46,026 nucleotides of DNA from Prevotella sp. UBA2850 (GCA_002350805.1 DEFO01000022.1:1-46026), one strand, 5' to 3'; counted from the stretch's first letter, positions 31,778 through 40,674 are shown. The notes: generated from the sequence alone by a model not told the origin. Made by a program: numbers and translations.

Positions 31778-34045
31778 ATGAGGCGAATAATGACAGGGTG
31801 CCTGGCACTGATGATGGCGCTGGCGGCTGCGGCAGCCGACGACCTGGCCCGCTATGTAGACCCGTTCATCGGGACGACCAATTTCAGCGTGTGCAATCCC
31901 GGGGCAGTGGTACCTCACGGCATGATGTCGGTGGTGCCGTTCAACGTGATGGGCAGCGACCTGAACCAATACGACAAAGACGCTCGCTGGTGGTCGGCGC
32001 CCTATGAATATAACAACAAGTATATCACCGGTTTCGCCCACGGAACGCTCAGCGGTGTGGGTTGCCCGGAGATGGGGTCGCTGCTGACCATGCCCACCAG
32101 CGGGGCACTGGATGTGGATTACCGGCATTATGGCTCTGAATACACCGACGAGCAGGCCTCGCCCGGCTATTACTCAGTGCTGCTGAAGAAATATGGCATC
32201 CGTTGCGAGATGACTGCCACGGAGCGCACGGCCGCCGAGCGATATACGTTCCGGGGAGGCGAGAGCCACATTCTGGTGAATATCGGTGACGGACTGACCA
32301 ACGAGGTGGGTGGTATGGTGCGCCGGGTGAGTGCCACCGAGATAGAAGGTTTCCGCCTGTTGGGCACCTTCTGCTACAATGCGCAGGCCGTCTTTCCGGT
32401 CTATTTCGTGATGCGCGTCAACCGAGTGCCCAAGACCTCGGGCTACTGGAAGAAGCAGCCAGCCATGACCGGTGTGGAGGCCCAGTGGGACACCGATAAC
32501 GGGCACTATAAGCTCTACACCCGCTATGGGCGCGAGATGGCCGGCAATGAGATTGGCTATTTCTTCAGTTACGACCTCGAGGAGGGCGAACAGGTGGAGA
32601 TTCAGACAGGCATCTCGTTCGTCTCCATCGCCAATGCGCGACAGAACCTGCAGAAAGAGCAGCCCCGTTTCGACTTCGACAACATGAAGGCCGCTGCCCG
32701 CCAGCAGTGGAACCGCCAGTTGGGCGTCGTCACCGTGGAGGGCGGTACCGAGCAGCAGCGCCGCATGTTCTATACCGCCTTGTATCATACGCAGATACAT
32801 CCCAACATCGTGCAGGATGTGAACGGCGAGTATCCGATGATGGAAAGCAGTGAGACAGGCCGACTGCAAGGCAAGGCCAAGAACCGCTATACGGTGTTCT
32901 CGCTGTGGGATACCTACCGCAATGTGCATCAGTTGCTTACGCTGCTCTATCCCGACAGTCAGTTGGATATGGTGCGCTCGATGATTGATATGTACCGCGA
33001 GTGGGGATGGATGCCCAAATGGGAACTCTATGGCCGCGAGACATGGACCATGGAGGGCGACCCCTCGATACCCGTCATCACCGACACGTGGCTCAAGGGA
33101 CTGCGCGACTTCGACATCGAGAGTTCCTATGAGGCCTTCCGCCATTCGGCCACCGCCCCCGGAAAAGACAATAAGATGCGCCCTGACATCGACGATTATC
33201 TGCTGAAGGGATATGTGCCCATGGGTGCTTATGCCGCCGACCTCTCGGGCGACAACTCTGTGTCGCATGCCCTGGAGTATTACATTGCCGACCATGCACT
33301 GAGCCAGTTGGCAGCCAGTCTGGGCAAGAAAGAGGATGCCCGCCGGTTCTATCAGCAGAGTCTGGGTTATAGGAATTACTACTCAAAGGAATACGGAACG
33401 CTGCGTCCGCGCAATGCCGACGGCTCGTTCCTCACCCCCTTCGACCCGAAAGCCGGTGCCGACTTCTCGAATGCTCCCGGTTTTCATGAGGGCAGTGCAT
33501 GGAACTATACGTTCTACGTGCCCCACGACGTGAGCGGACTGGCCCGGCTGATGGGCGGCAACAAGGCATTTGTGAATAAGTTGCAGCGGGTGTTCGACGA
33601 GGGACTCTACGACCCCGCCAACGAGCCCGACATAGCCTATCCCTATCTCTTCTGCTATTTCAAGGGTGAGGAGTGGCGCACGCAGCGGCTAGTCAGCCGG
33701 CTGATCGGCCAGCACTACAGCGACCGTCCCGACGGAATACCCGGCAACGATGATTGCGGCACCATGTCGACATGGCTCATCTTCTCGATGATGGGGCTCT
33801 ATCCCGACTGTCCCGGCTCACCGTATTATTGCATCACCACACCGGTGTTCAACAGGGTGACGTTGCATCTCGACCCTGTCTACTATCCCGATGGCGACAT
33901 CGTGATAGAGCGCCGCTCGGCCGACCCCTCCGAGGTGCTGATCGACCGGATGACGCTCGGTGGGAAGCCGCTGAAGACCTATCGCATCTCGCATCAACAA
34001 CTGAAGAAGAACAAGACATTAACGATTAATACGAAGAAACAATGA
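31778..34045 (+). CDS. GH92 alpha-mannosidase, divergent +1-site type
   Basis: 755 residues with signal peptide (MTGCLALMMALAAAAA). GH92 enzymes are calcium-dependent inverting exo-alpha-mannosidases. N-terminal beta-sandwich: YVDPFIGTTNFSVCNPGAVV, PHGMMSVVPFN, GFAHGTLSGVGCPEMG. The (alpha/alpha)6 domain has FSLWDTYRNVHQLLTLLYP, the probable acid Glu571 in HEGSAWNYTF, and the Asp cluster in GNDDCGTMSTW (658-659). Where alpha-1,2 enzymes have H-x-N-E-P-S-H this protein has PANEPDIAYPYLF (Asn615-Glu616), so both His residues are replaced. I infer a linkage other than plain alpha-1,2. It lies 27 bases after GH3 and overlaps the next GH92 gene by 4 bases. Confidence 0.94.
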   Translation: MRRIMTGCLALMMALAAAAADDLARYVDPFIGTTNFSVCNPGAVVPHGMMSVVPFNVMGSDLNQYDKDARWWSAPYEYNNKYITGFAHGTLSGVGCPEMGSLLTMPTSGALDVDYRHYGSEYTDEQASPGYYSVLLKKYGIRCEMTATERTAAERYTFRGGESHILVNIGDGLTNEVGGMVRRVSATEIEGFRLLGTFCYNAQAVFPVYFVMRVNRVPKTSGYWKKQPAMTGVEAQWDTDNGHYKLYTRYGREMAGNEIGYFFSYDLEEGEQVEIQTGISFVSIANARQNLQKEQPRFDFDNMKAAARQQWNRQLGVVTVEGGTEQQRRMFYTALYHTQIHPNIVQDVNGEYPMMESSETGRLQGKAKNRYTVFSLWDTYRNVHQLLTLLYPDSQLDMVRSMIDMYREWGWMPKWELYGRETWTMEGDPSIPVITDTWLKGLRDFDIESSYEAFRHSATAPGKDNKMRPDIDDYLLKGYVPMGAYAADLSGDNSVSHALEYYIADHALSQLAASLGKKEDARRFYQQSLGYRNYYSKEYGTLRPRNADGSFLTPFDPKAGADFSNAPGFHEGSAWNYTFYVPHDVSGLARLMGGNKAFVNKLQRVFDEGLYDPANEPDIAYPYLFCYFKGEEWRTQRLVSRLIGQHYSDRPDGIPGNDDCGTMSTWLIFSMMGLYPDCPGSPYYCITTPVFNRVTLHLDPVYYPDGDIVIERRSADPSEVLIDRMTLGGKPLKTYRISHQQLKKNKTLTINTKKQ

Positions 34046-36201
34046 GAACAGAAAAACGTTGCGGGTGGCTGCTTCTGCTGTCGCTCATGCTGATGCCCCT
34101 GACGGGCATGGCCGGGAATCTGACCCAGCTGGTGAATCCCAGAATAGGAACCGGTGGCCACGGACATGTGTTTGTGGGTGCCAATGTGCCGTTTGGCATG
34201 ATTCAGCTGGGACCTAACGAGCATACCCGCGGATGGGACTGGTGCTCGGGCTATCATGAGTCCGACAGTGTGATCATCGGTTTTGGCCACATGCACCTCA
34301 GCGGAACGGGTATTGGCGAACTGGGCGATGTGGCTTTCCTGCCCGTATTGGATGAGGAACAGCGCGAGGTGTTGTTCTCTCATCGTGCCGAGCGGGTGCG
34401 CCCCGGCTACTACAGTGTGATGCTCGACAACCATATTCATGTGGAGCTGACAGCCACCGAGCGGGCCGGTATGCACCGTTACACACTACCTGCCGACGCC
34501 AAGAATGGCTTCATGGTGCTCAATCTGAACCAGGGCATAGGCTGGGACAAGATGAGCCAATGCGGAATGAAGGTCGAAAGTGCGACCCTGGTAACGGGTT
34601 TCCGCTATTCCACGGGCTGGGCGAAAGACCAGAAAGTGTTTTTTGCCGCCGAGTTCTCCCGTCCTGTGAAGCAGGTGCAACAGGAAGGTGACTCGCTCAG
34701 CGTGTTCTCGTTTGACAACAACGGTTCGCCGCTTCTGCTGCGTGTGGGCTTGTCGGCTGTCAGCGTGGAGGGCGCCAAAGCCAACCTGCGGGCTGAGATG
34801 AACCACTGGAACTTTGCGTCGCTCGTGGCTGATGCCGACCGTAAATGGGAAGAGCAGTTGCAGAAGATGCACATCAGCGGGGGCACTCCTGCCGAGCAGA
34901 GTGTTTTCTATACAGCCATGTATCACACCATGATAGCCCCGTCGGTGTTCTGCGATGTTGACGGCCGCTACCGTGGAGCCGACGGACAGGTGTACCAGGG
35001 TGACTTCACCAATTATACCACCTTCTCGTTGTGGGATACCTACCGTGCCGCTCATCCGCTGATGACGCTCATTCACCCCGAACGGCAGAAAGACATTGCC
35101 CAGACCATGCTTCATATCTGTGACCAGCAGGGCAAACTGCCCGTGTGGCACCTGATGGGCAACGAGACCGACTGTATGGTGGGCAATCCGGGCAGCATCG
35201 CACTGGCCGACCTGGTGATGAAAGGTTATCTCACCGACTATAAAGCCGCTTTGGAGGCTCTCAAGAAGAGCGACATGCGCGAGGAGCGCGGCCTGGGGCT
35301 GCTGGCCAAATACGGCTATATCCCCTGCGACCTCGATCCTACCTACGAGACGGTGGCCAAAGGCTTGGAGTATGCCATTGCCGACGGTGCCGCCGCTGTG
35401 GTGGCCAAGCGCTATGGCACTAAGAGCGACTATAAGTATTTCTACGACCGCAGTCAGAGCTATCGCCGGTATTTCGACCGCAAGACGGGCTTTATGCGCG
35501 GTGTGACCAGCAAGGGACAGTTCCGCGAACCGTTCAATCCGTTCCATGCCGTCCATCAGCACGACGACTATACCGAGGGTAATGCCTGGCAATACACTTG
35601 GCTCGTATCGCACGACGTGCATGGACTGATAGGCTTGTTCGGTGGCGAGAAACCGTTCCTGCAGAAACTCGACTCGCTGTTTGTTGCTGAGGGCGACCTT
35701 GGCGAGGGTGCATCGCCCGATATCAGCGGTCTCATCGGCCAGTATGCGCACGGCAATGAGCCCAGCCACCATATTATATATATGTACAACTATGCCGGAC
35801 AGCCCTGGAAGGCCGCCCCATTGTTGCGCAAGGTGTTCAGCGAGATGTATCGCGATGGCCTCGACGGACTGAGCGGCAACGAGGATGTAGGACAGATGTC
35901 GGCCTGGTATGTGCTCTCATCGATGGGACTCTATCAGGTGGAACCGGCCGGCGGGCGCTACATCATCGGTTCACCGCTTTTCGACAGTGTGGAGATGAAT
36001 GTGGGCAATGGCCGTACTTTCAAGGTGACTGCCCGCAACAATAGTGCTGAGAATATATATGTGCAGAGCGCCAAGTTGAACGGCAAGAAGTATACGAAGT
36101 CGTATGTCGACTTCAAGGATATCGTCTGCGGCGGAGAACTGGAGCTCGTGATGGGCAGTCAGCCCTCGGCGTTCGGCACCGCTAAGAAAGACAGACCCTA
36201 G
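34042..36201 (+). CDS. GH92 alpha-1,2-mannosidase-like
   Basis: 719 residues; signal peptide up to about LTGMAG. Start overlaps the previous stop (ATGA), so translation is coupled. Family signatures: VNPRIGTGGHGHVFVGANVP, FGMIQLGPNEHTRGWDWCSG, FGHMHLSGTGIGELGDV, FSLWDTYRAAHPLMTLIHP, probable acid Glu512 in TEGNAWQYTW, HGNEPSHH (His570 to His576) and GNEDVGQMSAWYVLSSMGLY. The H-x-N-E-P-S-H motif is the one tied to alpha-1,2 specificity in characterised GH92 proteins through its His-Glu pair at the +1 site. With the divergent GH92 next to it, the two could remove successive mannose linkages. Confidence 0.95.
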   Translation: MRTEKRCGWLLLLSLMLMPLTGMAGNLTQLVNPRIGTGGHGHVFVGANVPFGMIQLGPNEHTRGWDWCSGYHESDSVIIGFGHMHLSGTGIGELGDVAFLPVLDEEQREVLFSHRAERVRPGYYSVMLDNHIHVELTATERAGMHRYTLPADAKNGFMVLNLNQGIGWDKMSQCGMKVESATLVTGFRYSTGWAKDQKVFFAAEFSRPVKQVQQEGDSLSVFSFDNNGSPLLLRVGLSAVSVEGAKANLRAEMNHWNFASLVADADRKWEEQLQKMHISGGTPAEQSVFYTAMYHTMIAPSVFCDVDGRYRGADGQVYQGDFTNYTTFSLWDTYRAAHPLMTLIHPERQKDIAQTMLHICDQQGKLPVWHLMGNETDCMVGNPGSIALADLVMKGYLTDYKAALEALKKSDMREERGLGLLAKYGYIPCDLDPTYETVAKGLEYAIADGAAAVVAKRYGTKSDYKYFYDRSQSYRRYFDRKTGFMRGVTSKGQFREPFNPFHAVHQHDDYTEGNAWQYTWLVSHDVHGLIGLFGGEKPFLQKLDSLFVAEGDLGEGASPDISGLIGQYAHGNEPSHHIIYMYNYAGQPWKAAPLLRKVFSEMYRDGLDGLSGNEDVGQMSAWYVLSSMGLYQVEPAGGRYIIGSPLFDSVEMNVGNGRTFKVTARNNSAENIYVQSAKLNGKKYTKSYVDFKDIVCGGELELVMGSQPSAFGTAKKDRP

Positions 36202-36254
36202 CTTCTCCGTATGACAACGTTGAGATAAGAAAAGAAACCCTACCAATAAACAAT

Positions 36255-37256
36255 ATGGAAGAACTAAAGATACAGGGCCGCCCGCTTCCTCAAATGCCCT
36301 GGGAGGAGCGTCCCGAGAATTGCAAGAGTGTGATGTGGCGTTGTTCGGCTAATCCGATTATCCCCCGCGATTTGCTGCCCGACTCCAATAGTATTTTCAA
36401 TAGTGCTGTAGTGCCTTTCGGTGATGGCTTTGCCGGCGTTTTCCGCTGCGATGACCAAAACCGGCGGATGACCCTGCATGCAGGCTTTAGCACCGATGGT
36501 GTGCATTGGAACATCGACGAACACACCATTCGTTTTGACTGCGACAATGCTGAAGTGGGACAGTGGGTCTATGGTTACGACCCGCGTGTGGCCTTCATCG
36601 ACGACCGCTATTATGTGACATGGTGTAACGGCTATCACGGTCCTACCATCGGCGTGGCCTGGACGAAGGATTTCAAGACTTTCCACCAGTTGGAGAATGC
36701 CTTCTTGCCCTACAACCGCAACGGAGTGCTCTTCCCCCGGAAGATCAATGGCAACTACGCCATGCTGAGCCGCCCCAGTGATACCGGTCATACCGCCTTT
36801 GGCGATATCTTCTACAGCGAGTCACCCGACATGGAGTTCTGGGGCCGTCATCGCCATGTGATGTCGCCTGCGGCCTTCGAGGTGAGCGCCTGGCAGTGCA
36901 TGAAGATTGGTGCCGGTCCCGTGCCCATCGAGACCAGCGAGGGTTGGCTGCTGTTCCATCATGGTGTGCTTCACTCATGCAATGGCTATGTGTATAGCTT
37001 CGGGTCGGCGCTGCTCGACCTCGACCAACCCTGGCGTGTGTTGGCCCGTAGCGGTCCTTACCTCATCTCGCCACAAATGCCCTACGAATGCATGGGCGAT
37101 GTGCCCAACGTATGTTTCCCATGCGCCGCGCTCCACGATCCCGAAACAGGGCGCATCGCCGTCTACTACGGCTGTGCAGATACCGTCACAGGGCTGGCTT
37201 TCGGCTATATCCCTGAAATCATTGAGTTTACAAAACGAACGAATATTGAGAAATAG
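36255..37256 (+). CDS. GH130 beta-mannoside phosphorylase
   Basis: 333 residues, no signal peptide, therefore cytoplasmic. GH130 five-bladed beta-propeller enzymes split beta-mannosides with phosphate, giving mannose 1-phosphate. The catalytic Asp109 lies in YDPRV. Other family landmarks are NSIFNSAVVPF, FRCDDQNRRMTLHAG (substrate Arg/Asp/Gln residues), WCNGYHGPTIGVAWTKDF, GWLLFHHGVLH and IAVYYGCADTVTGLAFG. It most resembles the subgroup that acts on short mannosides such as Man-beta-1,4-GlcNAc or beta-1,4-mannobiose. Lying directly after two GH92 genes, a Man-GlcNAc activity for N-glycan cores is the likely reading. The PIG-L gene follows 31 bases later. Confidence 0.9.
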   Translation: MEELKIQGRPLPQMPWEERPENCKSVMWRCSANPIIPRDLLPDSNSIFNSAVVPFGDGFAGVFRCDDQNRRMTLHAGFSTDGVHWNIDEHTIRFDCDNAEVGQWVYGYDPRVAFIDDRYYVTWCNGYHGPTIGVAWTKDFKTFHQLENAFLPYNRNGVLFPRKINGNYAMLSRPSDTGHTAFGDIFYSESPDMEFWGRHRHVMSPAAFEVSAWQCMKIGAGPVPIETSEGWLLFHHGVLHSCNGYVYSFGSALLDLDQPWRVLARSGPYLISPQMPYECMGDVPNVCFPCAALHDPETGRIAVYYGCADTVTGLAFGYIPEIIEFTKRTNIEK

Positions 37257-37287
37257 ACTCCCGACACTTACCATAAAAAACAAGAAT

Positions 37288-38448
37288 ATGTTAGATCTTG
37301 ACCTATCTTCAAAAATGGACTTTACCCACATCGTAGACCGACAGTTGCGTCGCGATGTGATTAACCTTTGTATGAAAACGGGCAAGCCGTTGCTCAAACT
37401 GCTGGCCTCCGACTATACCAACAACGGACTGGAACATCTGTTGCAGCAATATGGTTCGGCCGGATTTATCAACATCCGGGTGTTCAACGACTTGCAGCAC
37501 ACCATCACCGGATGGCCTGGAGGCAAGCCCAATGCCGACGATACCTACCGGCCCGAACGCGCCAAACCCTATCCCAAGCGGGTCATCGTGTTTTCACCCC
37601 ATCCCGACGACGACGTCATCTCGATGGGTGGCACCATCCGCAGATTGGTACAGCAGGGGCACGGTGTACACATTGCCTACGAGACATCGGGCAACATTGC
37701 CGTCGACGATGAGGAGGTAACCCGCTACATGCACTTTGTGAACGGTTTCAATCAGCTGCTTGGCGAGAATGCCGACGAGAACATCAAACGCAAATACCGC
37801 GAGATAAAAGACTTTCTCAAGCAGAAAAAACAGGGCGATGTCGACTCTTTGGATGTCCGCACCGTGAAACAGCTCATCCGTCGCGGAGAGGCACGCACTG
37901 CATGCACCTACAACCAGATTCCCCATTCGCAGATTCATTTTCTCGACCTTCCCTTCTATGAAAGCGGGAAGATAGAGAAGCTGCCCATGACCGAGCGCGA
38001 CGTAGAGATTGTCCGCCAGCTGCTGCGCGAAGTAAAGCCCCACCAAATTTATGCTGCAGGCGACCTGGCCGACCCGCACGGCACGCATAAGAAGTGTACC
38101 GATGCCGTGCTGGCTGCTTTCCAGCAAGAGCTGAAGGCCGACGAGGCATGGACGCACGACTGTCGCATCTGGCTCTATCGTGGCGCATGGGCTGAGTGGG
38201 ATCTGTGGGACATCGAGATGTGCGTGCCCATGAGTCCCGAGGAACTGCTTCAAAAACGTAAGTCAATCCTCAAGCACCAAAGTCAGATGGAGAGCGCTCC
38301 TTTCCTGGGCGACGACGAGCGTTTGTTCTGGCAGCGCGCCGAGGACCGCAACCGCACCACCGCCCGTCTCTACGACGATTTGGGATTGGCCTGTTATGAG
38401 GCCATGGAAGCCTTTGTGGAATACAGGTTCGATGCCATAACAGAGTAA
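37288..38448 (+). CDS. PIG-L family deacetylase, NagB-fusion type but standing alone
   Basis: 386 residues, cytoplasmic. The zinc motif is HPDDD (His105-Asp109) in VFSPHPDDDVISMGG, and the second metal/active-site motif is DPHGTH (262-267). PIG-L/LmbE enzymes deacetylate GlcNAc-type substrates. Residues about 20-100 (LRRDVINLCMKTGKPLLKL, GSAGFINIRVFNDLQHTITG, WPGGKPNADDTYRPER) match the linker found between the NagB isomerase domain and the PIG-L domain in long Bacteroidota glucosamine-6-phosphate deaminase-like proteins. The NagB half is absent here. The frame stays open 127 codons upstream inside GH130, but the ATG at 37288 follows the GH130 stop and is the sensible start. Confidence 0.88.
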   Translation: MLDLDLSSKMDFTHIVDRQLRRDVINLCMKTGKPLLKLLASDYTNNGLEHLLQQYGSAGFINIRVFNDLQHTITGWPGGKPNADDTYRPERAKPYPKRVIVFSPHPDDDVISMGGTIRRLVQQGHGVHIAYETSGNIAVDDEEVTRYMHFVNGFNQLLGENADENIKRKYREIKDFLKQKKQGDVDSLDVRTVKQLIRRGEARTACTYNQIPHSQIHFLDLPFYESGKIEKLPMTERDVEIVRQLLREVKPHQIYAAGDLADPHGTHKKCTDAVLAAFQQELKADEAWTHDCRIWLYRGAWAEWDLWDIEMCVPMSPEELLQKRKSILKHQSQMESAPFLGDDERLFWQRAEDRNRTTARLYDDLGLACYEAMEAFVEYRFDAITE

Positions 38449-38456
38449 CCAGCAAC

Positions 38457-39746
38457 ATGAACAAAAGGCTGCGCGAAAAGTGTGTGGCTGCCCTTTTGTT
38501 ATTACTACCGGCAGCAGCAGGTGCCCAGACAGTCGATGAAAGGGCACTCTTGCTGATGCGCGGTAGTGACGGTCTGTCGCTCAGCCGGCTCCTTATCGAG
38601 CATAAAGACTCGCTCAGCGAGGGCGTTCTGGCTGCCGGCAATGCTTTTGTGCGTGGTTGTCAGGGTGACGCTAAGCAGGCTGCGAAGTTGATGCGACGGG
38701 CCTTGAAGAAGTACTCCGACTCTTTCGATGGCCCGTTGGAGGCTCAACTGACCTTCGGAGTGGCCCTGCAGCAACATCGGTGCGGGCGCGACCGGCAGGC
38801 GGTGAAGACCCTACGGCGCTTTCTGCAGACCCACGACTCGTTTGCCATGAAAACGCTCTTTCAGCAGTATGAAAGGCTCTTCGGTGCCTCCAGAGCATAT
38901 CGGCAGAAGTGGAAAGGTGCCCTTGACGCGTCGATACCATTCCGTTTAGACTCAGTAGGACCGCCAGAGGCACGGTCGGTGGCAGTCATGTTGCGCCCTG
39001 TGGTCAACGGCCAGGCCGTCGACATGATGCTCGACACGGGTGCCACGATGCATGTGGTGAGCCGGAGTGTCGCAGAACAGCTAGGCTTGCAAATGACCGA
39101 TATCTCTATTTTTCTCGATGGAATGGGCGAAAATTGCGGGTGGCTGGCCATTGCAAAAACACTGAGAATTGGAAACGTGGAAGCTCGAAATGTACCATTT
39201 TGTGTGCTTGACGACACTGCTTTAGCGGATGATTTGGCAGAGACAGCTCACCAAAAAAACATCATCGGCTTGCCTTTGTTGCAGCAATGGGGTTGTGTCC
39301 AGTTCGATTTCAAGTCTCAAACCATGCATGCTTCAGCCGATGAGACCATCGATGAGCGGAATCTCAGTTGTGGCTTTTCTGACAATGGCTTGTTGCTGGA
39401 GGTGCGCCATCATGGCAATCGTCTGCAGCTGATTCCCGATATGGGTGCTACGCACAGTGCGGTAAATGCCCGTCAGCTGACCGGACAACAGCATTATCTG
39501 ACCGATTATCTGCCTCACCGTGAGGTAGAGTTTGTGGGTTGGGGTGGGCGAACAGCCGGTCGCGAGTATGTTTACCCCCAGTTCGATATGGCTGTTGGGC
39601 GAACAGTGGTCACACTTCCGCAGATGTCGGTGCTTGAAGGGGGCGACTACGAAAGCCGGCTGGGCATGGATTTCTTCTCCCGTTGCGAGCGTGTCACCAT
39701 CCGTCTGACCTATCCTGCCGGTCTGAGCGTAATGCCCCGGCACTGA
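38457..39746 (+). CDS. Exported retropepsin-like aspartic protease with duplicated domain
   Basis: 429 residues with signal peptide (LLLLLPAAAGA). The N-terminal about 150 residues are helical and TPR-like (LLMRGSDGLSLSRLLIEHKD, AAKLMRRALKKYSDSFDG). Then comes a retropepsin-like domain with Asp193 in MMLDTGATMHVV and a second, related domain with Asp328 in LIPDMGATHSAV. Retropepsins normally need two Asp-Thr-Gly chains; here one chain carries both, the second as Asp-Met-Gly. It could be a self-contained protease or a binding protein. Only 8 bases separate it from the PIG-L stop, so it ends the operon. Why a periplasmic protease is made with mannosidases is unclear; release of peptide from glycopeptide is one idea. 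Confidence 0.85.
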   Translation: MNKRLREKCVAALLLLLPAAAGAQTVDERALLLMRGSDGLSLSRLLIEHKDSLSEGVLAAGNAFVRGCQGDAKQAAKLMRRALKKYSDSFDGPLEAQLTFGVALQQHRCGRDRQAVKTLRRFLQTHDSFAMKTLFQQYERLFGASRAYRQKWKGALDASIPFRLDSVGPPEARSVAVMLRPVVNGQAVDMMLDTGATMHVVSRSVAEQLGLQMTDISIFLDGMGENCGWLAIAKTLRIGNVEARNVPFCVLDDTALADDLAETAHQKNIIGLPLLQQWGCVQFDFKSQTMHASADETIDERNLSCGFSDNGLLLEVRHHGNRLQLIPDMGATHSAVNARQLTGQQHYLTDYLPHREVEFVGWGGRTAGREYVYPQFDMAVGRTVVTLPQMSVLEGGDYESRLGMDFFSRCERVTIRLTYPAGLSVMPRH

Positions 39747-39815
39747 TAGAAGAATGTCGTCAGTTGTAAATGTCGTCAGATCTGTAAGTATTTCTAGTCA
39801 CAACTGCTTCCGTCC

Positions 39816-40220
39816 TTATGTCAACATCGACCATATGTCGTAGCCTGCTAAATTGATGAAAGCCAGGATGATGATAATCAATGTGGCTTCTGTCGCTTTT
39901 CGGTTATAGAAATATACCATGGTTAGTAACACACTTATAATTGCTAATACGCATGGATACATTGGAATGAAGCTTCGCCAGACGGTGAAAACCATAATAA
40001 TGGCTATCACCATGAGTGTCAGACAGATTGCTGCTGCGATGCGCAATCCTTCAGTAGTAGTAGAGGCATAGTGGCTTGTCATCAGCCATGTGAAAATAGC
40101 AAAGCAGATGGTGGCGACCCATCCAACCACAAAAAGCGATATACTAGATGATAGGTTGGCTAGCAGGAACAACAAGGCCGACGAAATCGAAATGATGATG
40201 TATTTGGTTAGATAAGACAT
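39816..40220 (-). CDS. Small four-helix membrane protein, unknown function
   Basis: 134 residues, nearly all in hydrophobic segments: about residues 7-27 (IIISISSALLFLLANL), 30-48, 62-84 (AAAICLTLMVIAIIMVF), 88-106 and a last helix before GYDIWSMLT. No conserved catalytic motif. It follows the next gene by 12 bases and has the same membrane character, so the two form a pair, perhaps a two-subunit complex. Base composition is visibly more AT-rich than in the glycosidase genes nearby, which may mean recent acquisition or just relaxed codon use. Not recognised. Confidence 0.7.
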   Translation of the reverse strand: MSYLTKYIIISISSALLFLLANLSSSISLFVVGWVATICFAIFTWLMTSHYASTTTEGLRIAAAICLTLMVIAIIMVFTVWRSFIPMYPCVLAIISVLLTMVYFYNRKATEATLIIIILAFINLAGYDIWSMLT

Positions 40221-40232
40221 GATGATAAGGTT

Positions 40233-40646
40233 TTAAGGTTTCATTAGATCTATCCATGCATGTACGCCATAGGTGTTGAGAAGGATGAGGAGAATAACAG
40301 ATAATACCAGAACAGAGATGCGCTGTGTCTTAAAGCAGACGGCTGCTAGAATCATCGTCACGATGACAATGAAAAGGTCTGCCTGTGCGAAGTATTCGTG
40401 AGTAAAATCTAGGTAAAGAGGTGACATGATAACTAGAGAACCAACTATCATAGTTGCCGTCATACGAATGATCTGCTGCCGTTCTTGCGTAAATTGTCGC
40501 AGCAAGAGCCATGTAAGCATAAACATGCAGATGCTATCGGTGTAGGTGCGAGCACTTACGTCGTGGCCGCATGTGCCCAAGGCAGCACTGAACAGCATCA
40601 TCAGCCAGGGTGCAAAGAATGCGATGAGATAGTTTTTCTTCTTCAT
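40233..40646 (-). CDS. Small membrane protein, unknown function
   Basis: 137 residues with about four to five hydrophobic helices: LIAFFAPWLMMLFSAALG, SICMFMLTWLLLRQF, TATMIVGSLVIMSPLYL, ADLFIVIVTMILAAVCF and ISVLVLSVILLILLNTY. A basic KKKNY N-terminus suggests the N-terminus is inside. No family recognised. A good promoter (TTTG, 19 bases, TATGTTTG) precedes it at 40675-40705, so it starts the two-gene unit with the 39816-40220 gene. Confidence 0.72.
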   Translation of the reverse strand: MKKKNYLIAFFAPWLMMLFSAALGTCGHDVSARTYTDSICMFMLTWLLLRQFTQERQQIIRMTATMIVGSLVIMSPLYLDFTHEYFAQADLFIVIVTMILAAVCFKTQRISVLVLSVILLILLNTYGVHAWIDLMKP

Positions 40647-40674
40647 AATCTTGATTTTGAAAAGTTTGATGCTG

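Noticed and set aside
29591..32128. 845-codon open frame antisense to GH3 and GH92
   Set aside because: It lies opposite two clear glycosidase genes and its His/Gln/Val-rich product has no signal, motif or family pattern. Long antisense frames are expected from codon bias in this DNA.
36907..37287. N-terminal extension of the PIG-L gene into GH130
   Set aside because: The extension is an out-of-frame reading of GH130 and has no NagB similarity; the ATG at 37288 follows the GH130 stop directly.
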